A DNA stretch of 64,000 nucleotides from Adiantum capillus-veneris. Its lineage: Eukaryota; Streptophyta; Polypodiopsida; Polypodiales; Pteridaceae. Each line of letters starts with the position of its first letter. Position 1 is the stretch's first letter. The notes below the pieces were generated by a model. That model made no database searches. It saw nothing but the letters and a program-made list of their open reading frames with translations, and was not told the origin of the DNA. The stretch is taken from positions 102,964,912 through 103,028,911 of the forward strand of contig CM043963.1 in NCBI GenBank assembly GCA_014529385.2. Reading direction: 5' to 3'. The translations under genes and the position numbers were made by a program. Shown here piece after piece: positions 22,588-34,500 of the stretch.

Positions 22588-22792
22588 TTCAGCTTGTGCA
22601 ATTTTACAACAGGCACACTCTCTTTTACCTTTCTCCTAGTGCTAACTGCCCTTGTTAAATCCCTCTAACTTGTGGACATAATGCAAGAAATTGAGGCCAT
22701 GAAATATCAGGACCCTTACTTCTCATGTCTTCCAACAAGTTGTACGCAGCCATACCATGTCCAAGAGGGAAGTCTTGGAGGTTGATACGACG

Positions 22793-23914
22793 TCAAGTCC
22801 TCTTAGCCTCCTTGGTCTCCTTTGCCTTCTTTTCTCGTCCATGGTCACTTTGTGATGTAACTCCTTCTTTCTCCTTACCTTTTCCTCGGCCACGCTTAAT
22901 GCCATTTGCTTCCATGTCAACCTCTCTTGAATTTGTCACCTCTACCACATGCACGTTTGGGTCTGGCAAAGGTGGAACTCCTTCCACTCCTTGTGGAGGT
23001 GGTCTTGCTCCATTTGTCCTTTGTATAAGCCGTGGTTGCTGACTAGTTCCTTCACCTACATTCATCACTGGGTAATTCAAGTTAGGTCTCCCTGGCTCCC
23101 CACGGGGCCAAGGACAATTATACATCCCATGTCCAGACTCTCCGCAATTCCAACATTGCAAGACTCTCCTAGTTCGTGGCTCTCTCTCTTCTGACTTCTT
23201 TGCTTGTCCCTTTGGACCTACAGCTTGTGCAAGGTGAATTGACAGGCTGCTTAAAGATTCATTTAACTTCTCAATCACTTCAGCCGTTACCTCAGGAAGC
23301 TCCCTAGATGTTGATACTTGTGACTTACCTTTGGGTCTAAGACCTTCTATTGGAACCTCTCCCCTTAAGCACTTGAGTTTCCTATACTTCTCAGCACCCC
23401 TAGTTTCCGCTGCATCAAAAGTAGCAGGTGCACCCGCCTCAACTTTTACCTTAAGGTTAGGAAAGAGTCCGGCTATGAACCTCTCCTTCTTTAGAAATTC
23501 TGCACCATCACCAGGGTTAGCAACATTTCGTATCCATAGAGCCCAAAGACGTAGGAACTCTTGCTTGTACAAGTAGTAGTCATCTAAGTCTTTTTGCTTA
23601 TGAGAAACAATGTCTTGCCATAATTTCTGAGTGTTTTGGGGATCAAAGAAGTATTTCTTGAAACGATTCAAAACTTCCGTGTAATTCCCTTTAACTTCCT
23701 CAGTCAAAGAGTCAAACCAAGTGCTAGCATCTTTCCTAAGGACCACCTCAAACATTTCTACATGTTCTTGATCAGTTACTATCCTCTTGATACGGCAAGA
23801 CATCTTGAAATTCGCTAGAAATAATTCTGCATCCTCTCCAGGCTCTCCAAAGAAAAGAGGTTATCCAGACATTTGGCGTTGGCTCTCCATTGAATTGATT
23901 TCAAAGTGACGCAT
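22793..23914 (-). pseudogene. Gag of element B (two nonsense codons)
   Basis: The likely start is the ATG at 23914 (MRHFEINSMESQRQMSG), followed by a TAA at 23861-23863 in place of Gln. The frame continues PLFFGEPGEDAELFLANFK and on through a capsid core: MFEVVLRKDASTWFDSL, YFFDPQNTQKLWQDIVSHKQ, YKQEFLRLWALWIRNV, FLKKERFIAGLFPNLKVKVE. The nucleocapsid finger CWNCGESGHGMYNC (C-x2-C-x4-H-x4-C) is intact, followed by a basic Lys/Glu-rich end. A TGA at 22793-22795 again interrupts a frame that continues RRINLQDFPLGHGMAAYNLL and then suffers a one-base loss relative to element C near 22672. It is therefore broken, but recently so. Confidence 0.9.
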
Positions 23915-23919
23915 TTTTG

Positions 23920-24480
23920 TTTTTTCTTTCTTTAAAAGATTTACACAATAATATTTTCTAAATTGCAATCTATTCTACAACAAAATAAAAATATTCACAT
24001 CAAATGACCTATGATAATCAATAAGAGGTAGAATGACAGGGTTTGGTGATGCGAGAATTTCTCCTACTCTTTGGGCACCAAACATGAATACCATACGTTG
24101 TTGAAAATGGATTTTTCTACTAATTGCAATGTTTACTCTAATGTGTGGAGTGAAATGAAAGGGAAAAACCTGTATTCCTGGGCCATTATCCATGGTCTAT
24201 GCATGACCTAATTCTTAAAACAAAATAAAAATATAGACGTCCAAACTAAGGTCGTACCTAATGAGAGGCAAAATAAAAGGATTTACTGATGCGTTTATCT
24301 CTACCAACCTAAGAGGACCTAAAATTCTACGAATTACGCGCTGAAATTGTAACTTAGTACTAACAATTATGTGTACCTTTTGCCTTTCAATGGGAATGAA
24401 GGGATCATACAAATTCTCGTGATTCATGCAAGCTACTTGATTATGCTAAAGGTTGAGCCTTCACAAAACATACACAAGCC
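23920..24480 (-). other. Leader of element B with two small paralogous frames
   Basis: Between the primer-binding site and gag lie two adjacent frames on the sense (minus) strand: 24427-24215 (70 codons) and 24193-23975 (72 codons). Their last 56 residues align without gaps, with 27 identities by my count. The shared core includes VNIAIS/VHIIVS, a Gly-Arg-Glu-Ile pattern, AS.NP.ILPLI.Y and DV.IFIL. They arose by a tandem duplication of about 230 bp. I recognise no known domain. Coding is not proven. Elements A and C do not show them in their shorter leaders. Confidence 0.5.
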
Positions 24481-24500
24481 GTTCCTCAGTGGGGGCACCA
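24481..24500 (-). promoter_or_regulatory. Primer-binding site of element B
   Basis: On the minus strand this reads TGGTGCCCCCACTGAGGAAC, starting 3 bases inside the 5' LTR end at 24504. It is the same site as in element A and nearly the same as in element C. Confidence 0.85.
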
Positions 24501-24503
24501 ATT

Positions 24504-24762
24504 TGAAGCGGTCCGGGGCGGGCAACAAGAAGAGCAACCTCTAGACACCCTTCAAGGCTCCCGTGCTGCTCAATGGGGCTGGGGCACAACACAACACAAA
24601 CCAAAACAACAAACCCACAGCCAAATCCCAACTACACAAGGGGCACCACCTAGTTTAAGAGCGAACTAGGACACAAAAGAGGAGAATCGTTAGAGCAACC
24701 CACAAACAAGCAAGGAATTTACACTAACCCTAACACCAATGGAACACTCTCACACGCTAAAA

Positions 24763-24858
<96 letters not shown>

Positions 24859-27243
24859 TGCTCGGGCTGCTTTGAAGTGTATCGTTAATGATCAAGCAAA
24901 CATAAATATATATATGTAAGAAAGAGAGAGAAGGGGGAAGGGGGTGCTTGTTGCACGAATGCCTTCTTACAAATCTGTCATGACCAATCAAAGTGAGATT
25001 AGTATTTGTTCAACATAGCCTGAGTACATTACACCACAACACATCACAAGAAAAAAGCCACCCCAATCACTGTCTTAAGGCCAGGGGAGTCCTCTCCACC
25101 CTATCGCCCTCTTACAGCATGTGGGATTTATGGCTAAATTGATAACAATACCCGAAGACAAGATATCAAGAACTTAAATAAAACACCAAGACACTTACAC
25201 ATCATTATTGTCCATGACTTCACGTTGGAAGGGAGACAAGGTATCCATGCTTAGTCCAAATTCACCCTCCTTGATTCAGCAAATGTTGGGCTTACACTAG
25301 TAGGAGAAATGATAGATTTCCTACCCTCAATTTAATGATCCCTCTCTCTTACAATGGCATAGAGTTCCCTTGCTAATCACCCCTAATACAACACATACAT
25401 ATGCCTAATGCCAATGAGATTCCACTCAAGAGCTCCTTCTCAAGAGGTTGAGCTTGGCTTCTCAAGCTATAGCATAGTGCTCTTTCTTCTCCCCCCCTTT
25501 TTGTGCTAGCTACACCCTCCTTTTATAGAAATTTTGAAGGCTAGGGTTACTCCTCTAACCATGGTTGGGTTAGATTTTCAGCAATTTATCTAATTTCTTT
25601 TGCTTGTAATTATCAAGAAGTTGGTAGGGAAAGAGAGAGGAGAGAAATGGAGGTGATAGGACTTTTCATAGTGGGTTAGTGTTAGTAGAGTTAGTATTAA
25701 TTTACAAATGGAATTGGATATTTACAATGGCAGTATCCATGTAGGATACAAATAAGGAAGAAAAACTCTTAAGAGGTAAGAAAAGGTGGATTTCTTACAA
25801 GGTTGATGCTCCAAGTGTCTTGAGTAGGGCCAATTTTGACGCTTGTTGACGATCCACTAGCTTTGACGGTACATTTTTTCTCCACTCTTGACCTTCCTTG
25901 AGAGACAAGGTAATTGGAGCTGAGTAATCAACCACCATGATGCTGTCTTTTAAGAGAAGAGGCTGAATTTTGTGGTTTTTTTGATAGATATGGGTAATTT
26001 GGAGGTGGAAAAATGAGACTAGGTGGTCAATTTTGGAATGGAATTGTGTGTGGGAGGTATGAGTTCACCATGGTTTCTCTTATTCTTCAAGGTTGAGGAG
26101 AAGGTGAGTAGGGTGCAGAGAGGAGTGGTGAGAGAGGTGGGGATGATGAGTGGAGAAGTGTGTGTGAAAGAGGAAAATGATAAAGTGGAAGAGAGAGTGT
26201 GGCTGCATTGCATGGGAAAACTGGGGTCCACTAATAAAATCATAGCTCACAGCTCGTAGCTCAAAAAAATATGAAAACATTTGAGGCAAAAGTTCAGCCC
26301 ACGAGCTACAACTTTTGTTTGTATCACCTTTTCAAATTCGGAGAGCAATTGAACTTTAAAAATTCAACCAAACCGACCGTTTTTTTCCATTGCACAAGGT
26401 CCTTGTGGGGTCCTTCTTTGGATGATTTCTTTGAATACCTCCAAGAGTGAGCCCTCCATAGTGCATCTATGCATGCCACCTACCCTTGACCTTATTTGGT
26501 AGGTCTGTAATTGAAGATATTGTTGAGATCATGATATAAGTGAATAGTATAACTAAGAAAATCAAATATTGAGGGGTCTAAAAATTATGTACATGTCAAA
26601 TATAAATAATATAAGTGGAAAAAATATAAAGGGGTCAAAAGAAATCTCTCTCATTATGAGGCTACCATAAAAAGATAAATATTTTTGGTGTTCTAATTTT
26701 ATAGAAAAAAAACAAAATAGATGTAGGAAGGGAAAAATCACGATAGTGAAAAAATATACACATAAATAAAACTAGTTTTTTTTGGATTTTTGTTGGGGTG
26801 GAGTTACACCAAATATAAGAGAAGCTTACATGAAAATATTTCTATATGGAATAAAGAGTATGAAAAATGGTAAGAAAAATTGTGGTAATGGTGAGGCAAT
26901 GTACAGAGCATAAATAACACACACCTAGGTAGAAATATTTAAATAAATACCAAAATAATTATGAAAAAATCTTTTATTTAGGCCCTATATACAAAGAATT
27001 ATTTACATACACATGGGCCATAATTTACTTATATTTTTTATATTTTTTATTTTTTTGGATCAACTAGCCCAATGACTAGCTAATTGAGGGTTTTTTATTT
27101 CAGTAAGGAGATATGGGAAAAGTCCCCTAACTCACACGCACCTATATACAGTGAAAGGGTGAGGGTAACCACAGTGTTTGAGTGATTTGATAGGGTGAGA
27201 TAACTCACTATGGCAATTACAGAGAGCCGAAAAATGGCTATCA
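24504..27243 (-). repeat. 5' LTR of element B (right copy)
   Basis: Direct-repeat partner of 15822-18590. It begins TGAAGCGGTCC and ends TGGCTATCA in plus-strand reading, with the TATA box at 25520-25527 on the minus strand and a (GA)n tract at 24766-24855. Confidence 0.95.
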
Positions 27244-28479
27244 CTGCAAAAGAGAAGAGTGGTGCAAAAGGCCCGCAAATTTACACTGGTAGGTGTGGAT
27301 CTCATGAACTATGGGCGTGACGGAGTGCTTAGAAGGGTGCTATACAAAGAGGAGATAGGGATGGTGCTGGAGCAATGCCATGAAGAGAGCGGACACTAGG
27401 GAAAAGACCAGGTTCTGTTTCGAGTGCTTAGAGCAGGATTTTGGTGGCCTTCCATTGTAAAGGACGTGCATTTCTGGTGCAAGACGTGCCACGAGTGTCA
27501 CACTATAGGTGAAAGACGACTGGTAGCGGAGTCACAGGGTGCCATCATCGCACAAAGCGCTTTCGAGAAGTGGGGTGTTGATGCTATAGGCCCTCTCCCA
27601 AAGTCTACAAGTGGTAAGAAGTACGTGGTGGTAGCCATTGACTACCTTACAAGGTGGGTCGAGGCCAAAGCAGTGAAGGAAGTCAATGCTAGTGTGGTGG
27701 CTCAGTTTGTGTTTGATAATATATGTTGCCGTTTCGGTGTTCCATGGGTATTAATTTCTGATAGGGGTCAGGGGTTTAGAAGCAAGCTCGTGAGCGCACT
27801 AGTGGAAAAGTTGAAGATTCAACACAGGTTTTCCTCACCCTATCACCCCCAATGCAATGGTCTAGTCGAGAGTGCTAATGGTCAAATTTTCAAAATGTTA
27901 ACGAAGTATGTGTACAAGCAAGAAGCTAAGTGGGAAGCAAATCTAGAGAAGTGTCTGTGGGCGTATAGGACATCTTATAAAGTGGCTACAAACTTCACTC
28001 CATTCGAGCTTGTCTATGGTAAGGAGGCAGTGTTGCCAGTGCATGCACATCTAGGTGCTTTAAAGGGTATGTGGCGTGTCAATGCCACTCAACAAGGAAT
28101 TTTACGGGATCGAATAGACAGTTTGGAGGCTTTGCAGATGGACAGAGAGGCAGTGGCAGACTGCTATGTGAAGCAGAGAGAGAAACGGATTGCCAAGTTC
28201 AATCAGAACCTGCCGGACAAGAAGATAGAGGAAGGAGACATGGTCATAAAGTACGAAAGCTACCTGGATTTCACATTCCAGAAGAAGTTCAAGAAGAAGT
28301 GGACGGGTCCATATAAAGTGAAGAAGGCCTTTCCGAATGGGACATATCAGCTGGTAAGAGCGAATGGCAAGCTTCTTAGAAACAGGGTAAATGGTGTGCG
28401 ACTTAAACTGTATTTCAAAAGGAGTCTAGTACCTGAAGTGCAGCAAATCATAGTCAAGGGGGGTGGGCAACCCACCTAA
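27244..28479 (+). CDS. Integrase of element A, the part lying right of element B
   Basis: It resumes exactly where the polyprotein was cut: QKRRVVQKARKFTLVGVDLM, then one TAG near 27398 and an open 351-codon run from 27424. The zinc-binding segment is CKTCHECH. The catalytic core has WGVDAIGPLP, LISDRGQGF (the usual Asn after the second Asp is Arg) and NGLVESANG. The C-terminal GPY module is KKWTGPYKVKKAF. The end is EVQQIIVKGGGQPT at 28479. It would insert the cDNA into DNA, but it is separated from its start by the nested insertion and cannot be made as a normal polyprotein. Confidence 0.9.
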
Positions 28480-28616
28480 AGCATGAGGTGTGCGATAGAA
28501 AGAAGATGAAACTTTTGTAACTTGTACATATAGTTATGGTTTTGTGAGTGTTTTCATCAGTTTGGTGTGCCAGTTTTAAAGTTTGTACATATGCTTTTAG
28601 TCGAACATAAATGTTC

Positions 28617-28634
28617 GACGAGGGGGCTGGGCAA
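28617..28634 (+). promoter_or_regulatory. Polypurine tract of element A
   Basis: CGACGAGGGGGCTGGGCAA directly precedes the TGATGG start of the 3' LTR at 28635. It is the plus-strand primer of reverse transcription and resembles the tracts of elements B and C. Confidence 0.8.
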
Positions 28635-30916
28635 TGATGGTACAACTAAAGTTGGTCAAAGCTATCAAGTGGTTTATGCAGGAAAAGGGTGCAATCGACT
28701 GCAGTGCAGAAGGCTAGGGCAGGTGCCAAGGCCCTTGGCAGCCAAAGGATAGCGGGAAAGTATGGTTGATGCGGTTTCTTAGCCCAAAAGTGCAGCGGAA
28801 TGGTCCAGATGGGATGGAAGATGAAGATGTCAAAAATGTCATTTCAAATATCTAGAAGGTAGAGTTCAACATGCTCTAGAAGCCGGTCCAGACGGCTCCT
28901 CAAACGGAGTCCCGAGGCTCTAGATATTGCAGTTTGAAGAAAGGGTGTGTAGCAGATCCCCGATGGACAGGGCAGATGGGGACAAGTGGCCCAAGTAGGT
29001 GTGAGCAGATACATGTGTAGAGATCGAGTTGTGGAGCATGCCGGTCTTTTCGGATCGCAAATCAAAGCTCTGGATAACAAGTTAAGGTCAGTTGAAGATT
29101 TTCAAGGGGCCAGGTCTGAGCCCACTTGATCGCATTGGAGGATGTGCCATCTCGCGTCATTTTAGCCTCGCCAAGATTCTCGGTGGAAGGGTGTACCATG
29201 TGGAGTTAGCACAAATTGACCGCACGTCAATCGGATACTCGGTCCGCAAGATAATGCAGGTCAAAGTTGGGAGCTATCCCTTGAGCAATGATTACATGTG
29301 CTTTTTTGGTGTTTTGTCGGCCTTGTTTGGTAGGCATGGGAGATTCAGAGTGCAATGAGCACGGGGGGGTTCGAAGTCGAGAACCAGCTCCATCAATTAA
29401 ACCTACGGCCCCGAAATCCGAGTACAGGGTGCAAGTTGGCAAGCAGACAAGCAATGTGAAAAAATTGGTTCTTTATGGAGTGTTTGCAAAAAACTTTACA
29501 AGGCTTTGAAGGCCATGGGCCACAGAGCTGCCACGTGGCGGGCAGTGCTCCCACATGCAGTTGCGTAGCAGGGATCGGTGGGGTATAACCGTGAGGCCCA
29601 TTAGGTATATCTTGTGTGGAAAGCTCTTGTGAGCTCATGGCTATGGCACCGGTGGCGCGGTCCAGTTGGGTGCTGCTGTGGCGGTGGTGTCGCGGAGCAG
29701 GCGGTGGGTGGCCGGTTATGGTAGTTTTGGAGGCGAGTGGAGCGGCGCAGTGGAGCGCGCGTCCGTGCGGCAGTTTTGGAGGCAAGTGGAGCGACGCAGT
29801 GGAGCGCGCGTCCGTGCGGCAGTGGGGGTGTAAGTTGATGTGGCGCGTTCTCCCGCCATGGGACAGTTCCCACGGGGGGCTCCGAAATTTTGATGAAAAG
29901 GAAGGGCATTAGCGACATCGCTAATGCCCCCCCGGCTCGAGTTAGAGAGCGGCCCCACGGAAGAAGAGAGAGAGAGAGAGAGGAGGGATTCAATGGGCGG
30001 CCAAAGGGACCAAGCCAAGGACTGCTGTCCGGGCCAAAGAGGGCAAAGGAGAAATTAAAGGGAGAGGGAGAAGGGTGCAAAGCCAAGCCAAATGCAAGGC
30101 CCAAAGAAGACAAGGAGGAGTCGGATAGAGGAAAGGGAGAGTCAAAGTAAAAAATGGAGCAGTGTAAGGTTAAGGCCATAAGGGGTAAAAATGAAGAAGA
30201 TAAAAAATAAAAAAATACCAAGGGTTGCTAATGCCCCCCCTCTCAAGTGCAAAGAGTGAAGAAGAGAGAGGGAGAGCAAAGCGGTGCCCTCTTTCCCAAA
30301 AGATACCAATTCAAGGTGCCAGGCGGACCTATTAAATTGTAAATTCCCAAATTAAAGTCCCCCCCTATAAAAGTAAAAAATGAATCAAATTGGGGGCTTT
30401 TTTCTTGGCCTTTTGAGGTGCCGTTTGAAGCCTGCAAAGTGGAGTTCTCTAGCAAGCTAGCCCCTTTGTAACTTTTGATTGAAAATGGCCATGGTGATGG
30501 CATTGCAAGCCAGTGTATGTGTTTTTTGAAGTGCAATCAAGCAACAGTTGCCTCCCGTGCTGTTGTTTCCCCTTCCCCCCTTCTCTTTCTCCTGCTTTCA
30601 TGTCCCTCTTCGCTGCCGGTTGTGTGGAAGTGTGTGCCCCCCCCCCCCCCCCGGATCGATGGTGTTTTGTGTGAGAGAGTGAGATTGAGTGGTTGTGTGC
30701 ATGTGTAAGGGTGGAGACAGGCAGTGGTAGTAGGTGTATCTTGTGTGATGGGTTTGTAGAGTGTGTGAGTAGTGGCAATTGAGCAATCGGTGGTCTTCTT
30801 GTGTTAAGTGTTTCTTTGAAGGTGTTTTCTGAGAGGATACGGGTGCTGTGAATACCCTCAGCTATAGAGAGGCCCTTTTGTTTGTGCCGGGCGTGTTCTC
30901 CCATTCCCCCTCTCCA
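28635..30916 (+). repeat. 3' LTR of element A
   Basis: It begins TGATGGTACAACTAAAG and ends CCCCCTCTCCA, matching 9576-11846. Differences include a tandem duplication of about 50 bp at 29724-29822 (TTTTGGAGGC..AGTGGAGCG occurs twice), a shortened GA run (29964-29983), loss of part of the TATAAAGG region near 29580, and a C run of 16 at 30637-30652 where the 5' copy has 7 or 8. Confidence 0.93.
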
Positions 30917-31158
30917 ACGTCAATTAAGTCTTCTAATGTACCACAATTAATGAGACTAAATGTAATTTACTGCTGAACGCTGGATTATTGTCCGTCTCTT
31001 CTTTCCCGCTACAACCTGTCTGAGCTTTCTCCCATTCCCCCTCTCCAACGTCAATTAAGTCTTCTAACGTACCACAATTAATGAGACTAAATGTAATTTA
31101 CTGCTGAACGCTGGATTATTGTCCGTCTCTTCTTTCCCGCTACAACCTGTCTGAACTT
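30897..31158 (+). repeat. 131-bp tandem duplication that includes the last 20 bp of the element A LTR
   Basis: TCTCCCATTCCCCCTCTCCA followed by ACGTCAATTAAGTCTTC occurs at 30897 and again 131 bp later at 31028, and the rest of the unit matches almost perfectly (AATGT versus AACGT; CTGAGC versus CTGAAC). The first 20 bp of each unit are the LTR terminus, so the duplication postdates the element A insertion. Confidence 0.9.
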
Positions 31159-31427
31159 TCTCTTTGCTTTGAGTTTTCTTTGTCTGTGAGAGCTCTCTTG
31201 GAGCTCTATCTAGCTCCTCTCTGTCTCTCTCTCACAGAGCTCTTGCTGAGCTTTCTGTATCGCTCAGCCCCCCCCCCCCCCCCCCCCCCTCTCTCTCTTT
31301 CTCTCTCTAAGCATGGATCCTCTTGTGTCTGAGCTCGCGCTCATCTATCTCTCTCTCTCAGCACTCTTTCTCTCTCTCACACGAACTCTATCTCTATAGG
31401 TTCCTCTTCTACTTGATGATTCTTGAG
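31159..31427 (+). promoter_or_regulatory. CT-rich presumed promoter and 5' untranslated exon of the transposase-like gene
   Basis: Dense CT repeats, a run of 22 C at 31268-31289 and CTCTCT blocks lead up to a strong splice donor, TTGAG|GTATGT, at 31428. Plant 5' untranslated exons are often CT-rich, and a spliced leader fits the downstream gene. No clear TATA box was seen. Confidence 0.4.
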
Positions 31428-31539
31428 GTATGTAAACACTTATTATGCTTTGTTAGTATCTTGCTAATTAGTGCAAGAAGTGCCATGTATTAATTAAAAG
31501 TATAGCGTGTAGTTATGATTTGTATTGTATTTCTTGTAG
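31428..31539 (+). other. Predicted intron in the 5' untranslated region
   Basis: The donor AG|GTATGT at 31428 and acceptor TTTCTTGTAG ending at 31539 both fit plant consensus, and the intron is of ordinary plant length. The next exon carries the first ATG (31566). Confidence 0.55.
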
Positions 31540-31565
31540 AGAAATCCTTTGAAAGTAGTGCAACA

Positions 31566-34500
31566 ATGGAGCATAGTGAAGAACTGTGTATCAGCTCACC
31601 GTCATTGAGTAGAGAAGCTGAACTTCAGCACAAAAAAATAATGAGGGAATATTGGGCTGCTTAGAAACGAAAGCAACTTAAGGCAACGGTCAACTTTGTG
31701 ACGGAAAGCAATACGGGGGGGATGGATGAAAGAAAGAAACGAAGGATATGTCAATCTATGGTACAACACTTTGATACATTAACCGTGGCAATGGATGCAA
31801 GTGGCAGGAAGGAAATCTTTGATGAACTTCTTCAACATCCTTGCTTCCTTACTATGCAGAGTAAATCCAAAGAGTTGGAAGCAATTATGCTGAGAAACAT
31901 CCGCAACACTTTGAATCATGTAAAGGTCCCAAGATCTTCAGACGATTTTTTTGTGAAGAAATTAGCAATGTTGATGTTGGTGAATGGTGGAAGCAAGGAG
32001 AAAAACACTGACATGAGCATATCGCAAGCTGCCAAACTTATGGGGATCCACAAAGGAAACTTATATTCAACCAAACATCACTTAATAGTGTCAAGTGAAT
32101 CCGATGGTTTGTTCCCTGCATCTGCGTGTCATAGAGATGATGCACGGAGAACTCACATCACTCAAACTGTTAAAGACATAGTCTTTCAGTTTTGGACGGA
32201 TGAGACGAGGGTGTCCCCCAACAAGAAAGATGTTTGCAGTAAGAGACTAGCTAGATGTTCATATGTAAAGCATCCAATCCACCTTCTTGAGGAGCCTCAG
32301 GTAATTGATATATTTTTTTATCACTTTTTATTGGTGCTACAACTCATATTCCTGCTACAACATTATGTTTCTATACCACTTTTTATTGGTGCTACAACTC
32401 ATTTTACTGCCACAACATTATGTTTCTATACTTCTTTTTATTAGTGCTACAACTTGTTTTGGTGTTTTGCACCACTTTCTAGTGGTGCTACAACATTAAA
32501 AAGTGGTGAAACATTACTATACTGGTCTCTAGTTGTATCTGAACCACTTCTAAAATTTGATCAATAGTTCTAAATGTTTTTGAAGCACTTTTACTTGTGT
32601 TTCCACACCACTTTTTAGTGTGTTTGAACCAGTTTTTAATGTTTTGCAGCAGGTTATAATGTTCAAGAAACAGTTTTTACTAGAAATGCACCAACGCTGC
32701 ACCGTAAACCCTACAAAGTGGTGTTCACCCACTAAAAAGTCTTGTTTACCTAATGCTAAGAGACGTGTTTTACAAACTCGTAGGGTTTTACATTTCTGGT
32801 GGTGCAACTCACTTTTTTCAAGTGATGTAGCAGCTTTTAGTCATGGTGCAACATTTATAGTAGTGCCATAGACTTTTTACTGCTGTTGCACGAATGGTGC
32901 CCACCACCTTATGATGGTAACCAAAACCATATTAGTGGAGTTTGAACACATTTTGTTAGTAAACACTTACAAGTGCTATCACACCACAATGAAGCGGTGC
33001 ACACAACACTTACACGTATAAAAACCACTTTCACGTGGTGTCTGACCGCATTCAAGTGGTGAGAAGCCACTTTCATGTGCTAAGTCACTACGTCAGTCCA
33101 TCACTCCATGCAAGTGGTGAGGCACCACTCCCAAGTGGTGTGACACCACTTTCAAGTAGTAACTAAAACCTTGTCACTGCAATCAAGTGGAAATTTCCCG
33201 CTTTCAAGTGGCCAGACACCACATTCAAGTGACCAGAAAACGCGTTAAGTGGTGATTGCCCACTTTGAACTAGTTTCTCACCACTCTCAAGTGGTCATCA
33301 AGTGGTTTCATGTGCAAAGTCACTACATTAGTCATCACTCCATGCAAGTGGTGAGACACCACTTTCAAGTGGCCAAACACCGCATTCCAATGACTAGAAT
33401 CCGAGTTCAAGTGGTGACTGCCCACTTTGAACTAGTTTCTCACCATTCTCAAGTGGTCATCAAGTGGTGAGATACCACTTTCAAGTGGTAGCTTAAACCT
33501 TGTCACTGCAATCAAGCGACAAGCTCCCACTTTCAAGTGGCCAGACACCGCATTCAAGTGACCAGAATCAATGTTCAAGTGGTGACTGCCCACTTTGAAG
33601 TAGTTGCTCACTAATTTCAAGTGGTCGTAAGGTGGTGAGACACCACTTTCATGTGCTAAGTCACTACGTCAGTCATCACTCCATGCAAGTGATGAGGCAC
33701 CACTCCCAAGTGGCGAGACACCACTTTCAAGTGGTAGCTGAAAGCTTGTCACTGCAATCAAGCGGCAAGTTCCCGCTTTGAAGTGGCCAGAAACCGCATT
33801 CAAGTGACTAGAATCCGCGTTCAAGTGGTGACTGCCCACTTTGAGCTAGTTGCTCACCACTCTCAAGTGGTTATCAAACACTTTTCACAAGAGCTCCTCC
33901 ACTTTCAAGTTGTGTTGGACTACTATCTAGTGCTAATGCTGGTCTGTCGCATCTAGTATTTTGTCCCTCCCAGCTACTTTTTAAGTGCTACTTCTGAACT
34001 TCCCCAGAACTTTCATGTCCTTACTCACCACTTTTTAATCGTTTCCCACCATATTCAAGCAGTGCACACCATTTTTATTGGTGGTTCATCACCATCAAGT
34101 GGTTTGAATTCACTTTTAAGTCGTGCCAAACCACTTTTTAGTTACGCTGAATGCGGTTTCTCACCACTATTAAGTTGTCCTTACACAACCTCTTAATATT
34201 CTACCTTTTTGTATGGTTACTAGTTTCTACACTAATTTGTATTTGTGGTGCATTATTTTCACAGGTAAAACAATACTACTGAATGTATCATTACTAGTTT
34301 TTAGTGGTGCATACCAGTTTTTAGTGATATAGAATCACTTTTTAATGTTTTGAAACAATGTAACCAGTTTTGAATGCTAAGTTTATTTTTAACATTTGTA
34401 TACATGTATATTGCAAGTGGAGCTTTATTTAAGATTCAAGACAAAGTATGCAGATATTCAGATTTCGCAACGTTGCTTCGAGTCTATGAAACTGTTCTTT

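Noticed and set aside
32300-34416. Coding capacity in plus- and minus-strand frames near 33.2-33.6 kb
   Set aside because: The peptides (for example repeated HFELVSHHSQV) are translations of the palindromic repeat and carry no independent signal.
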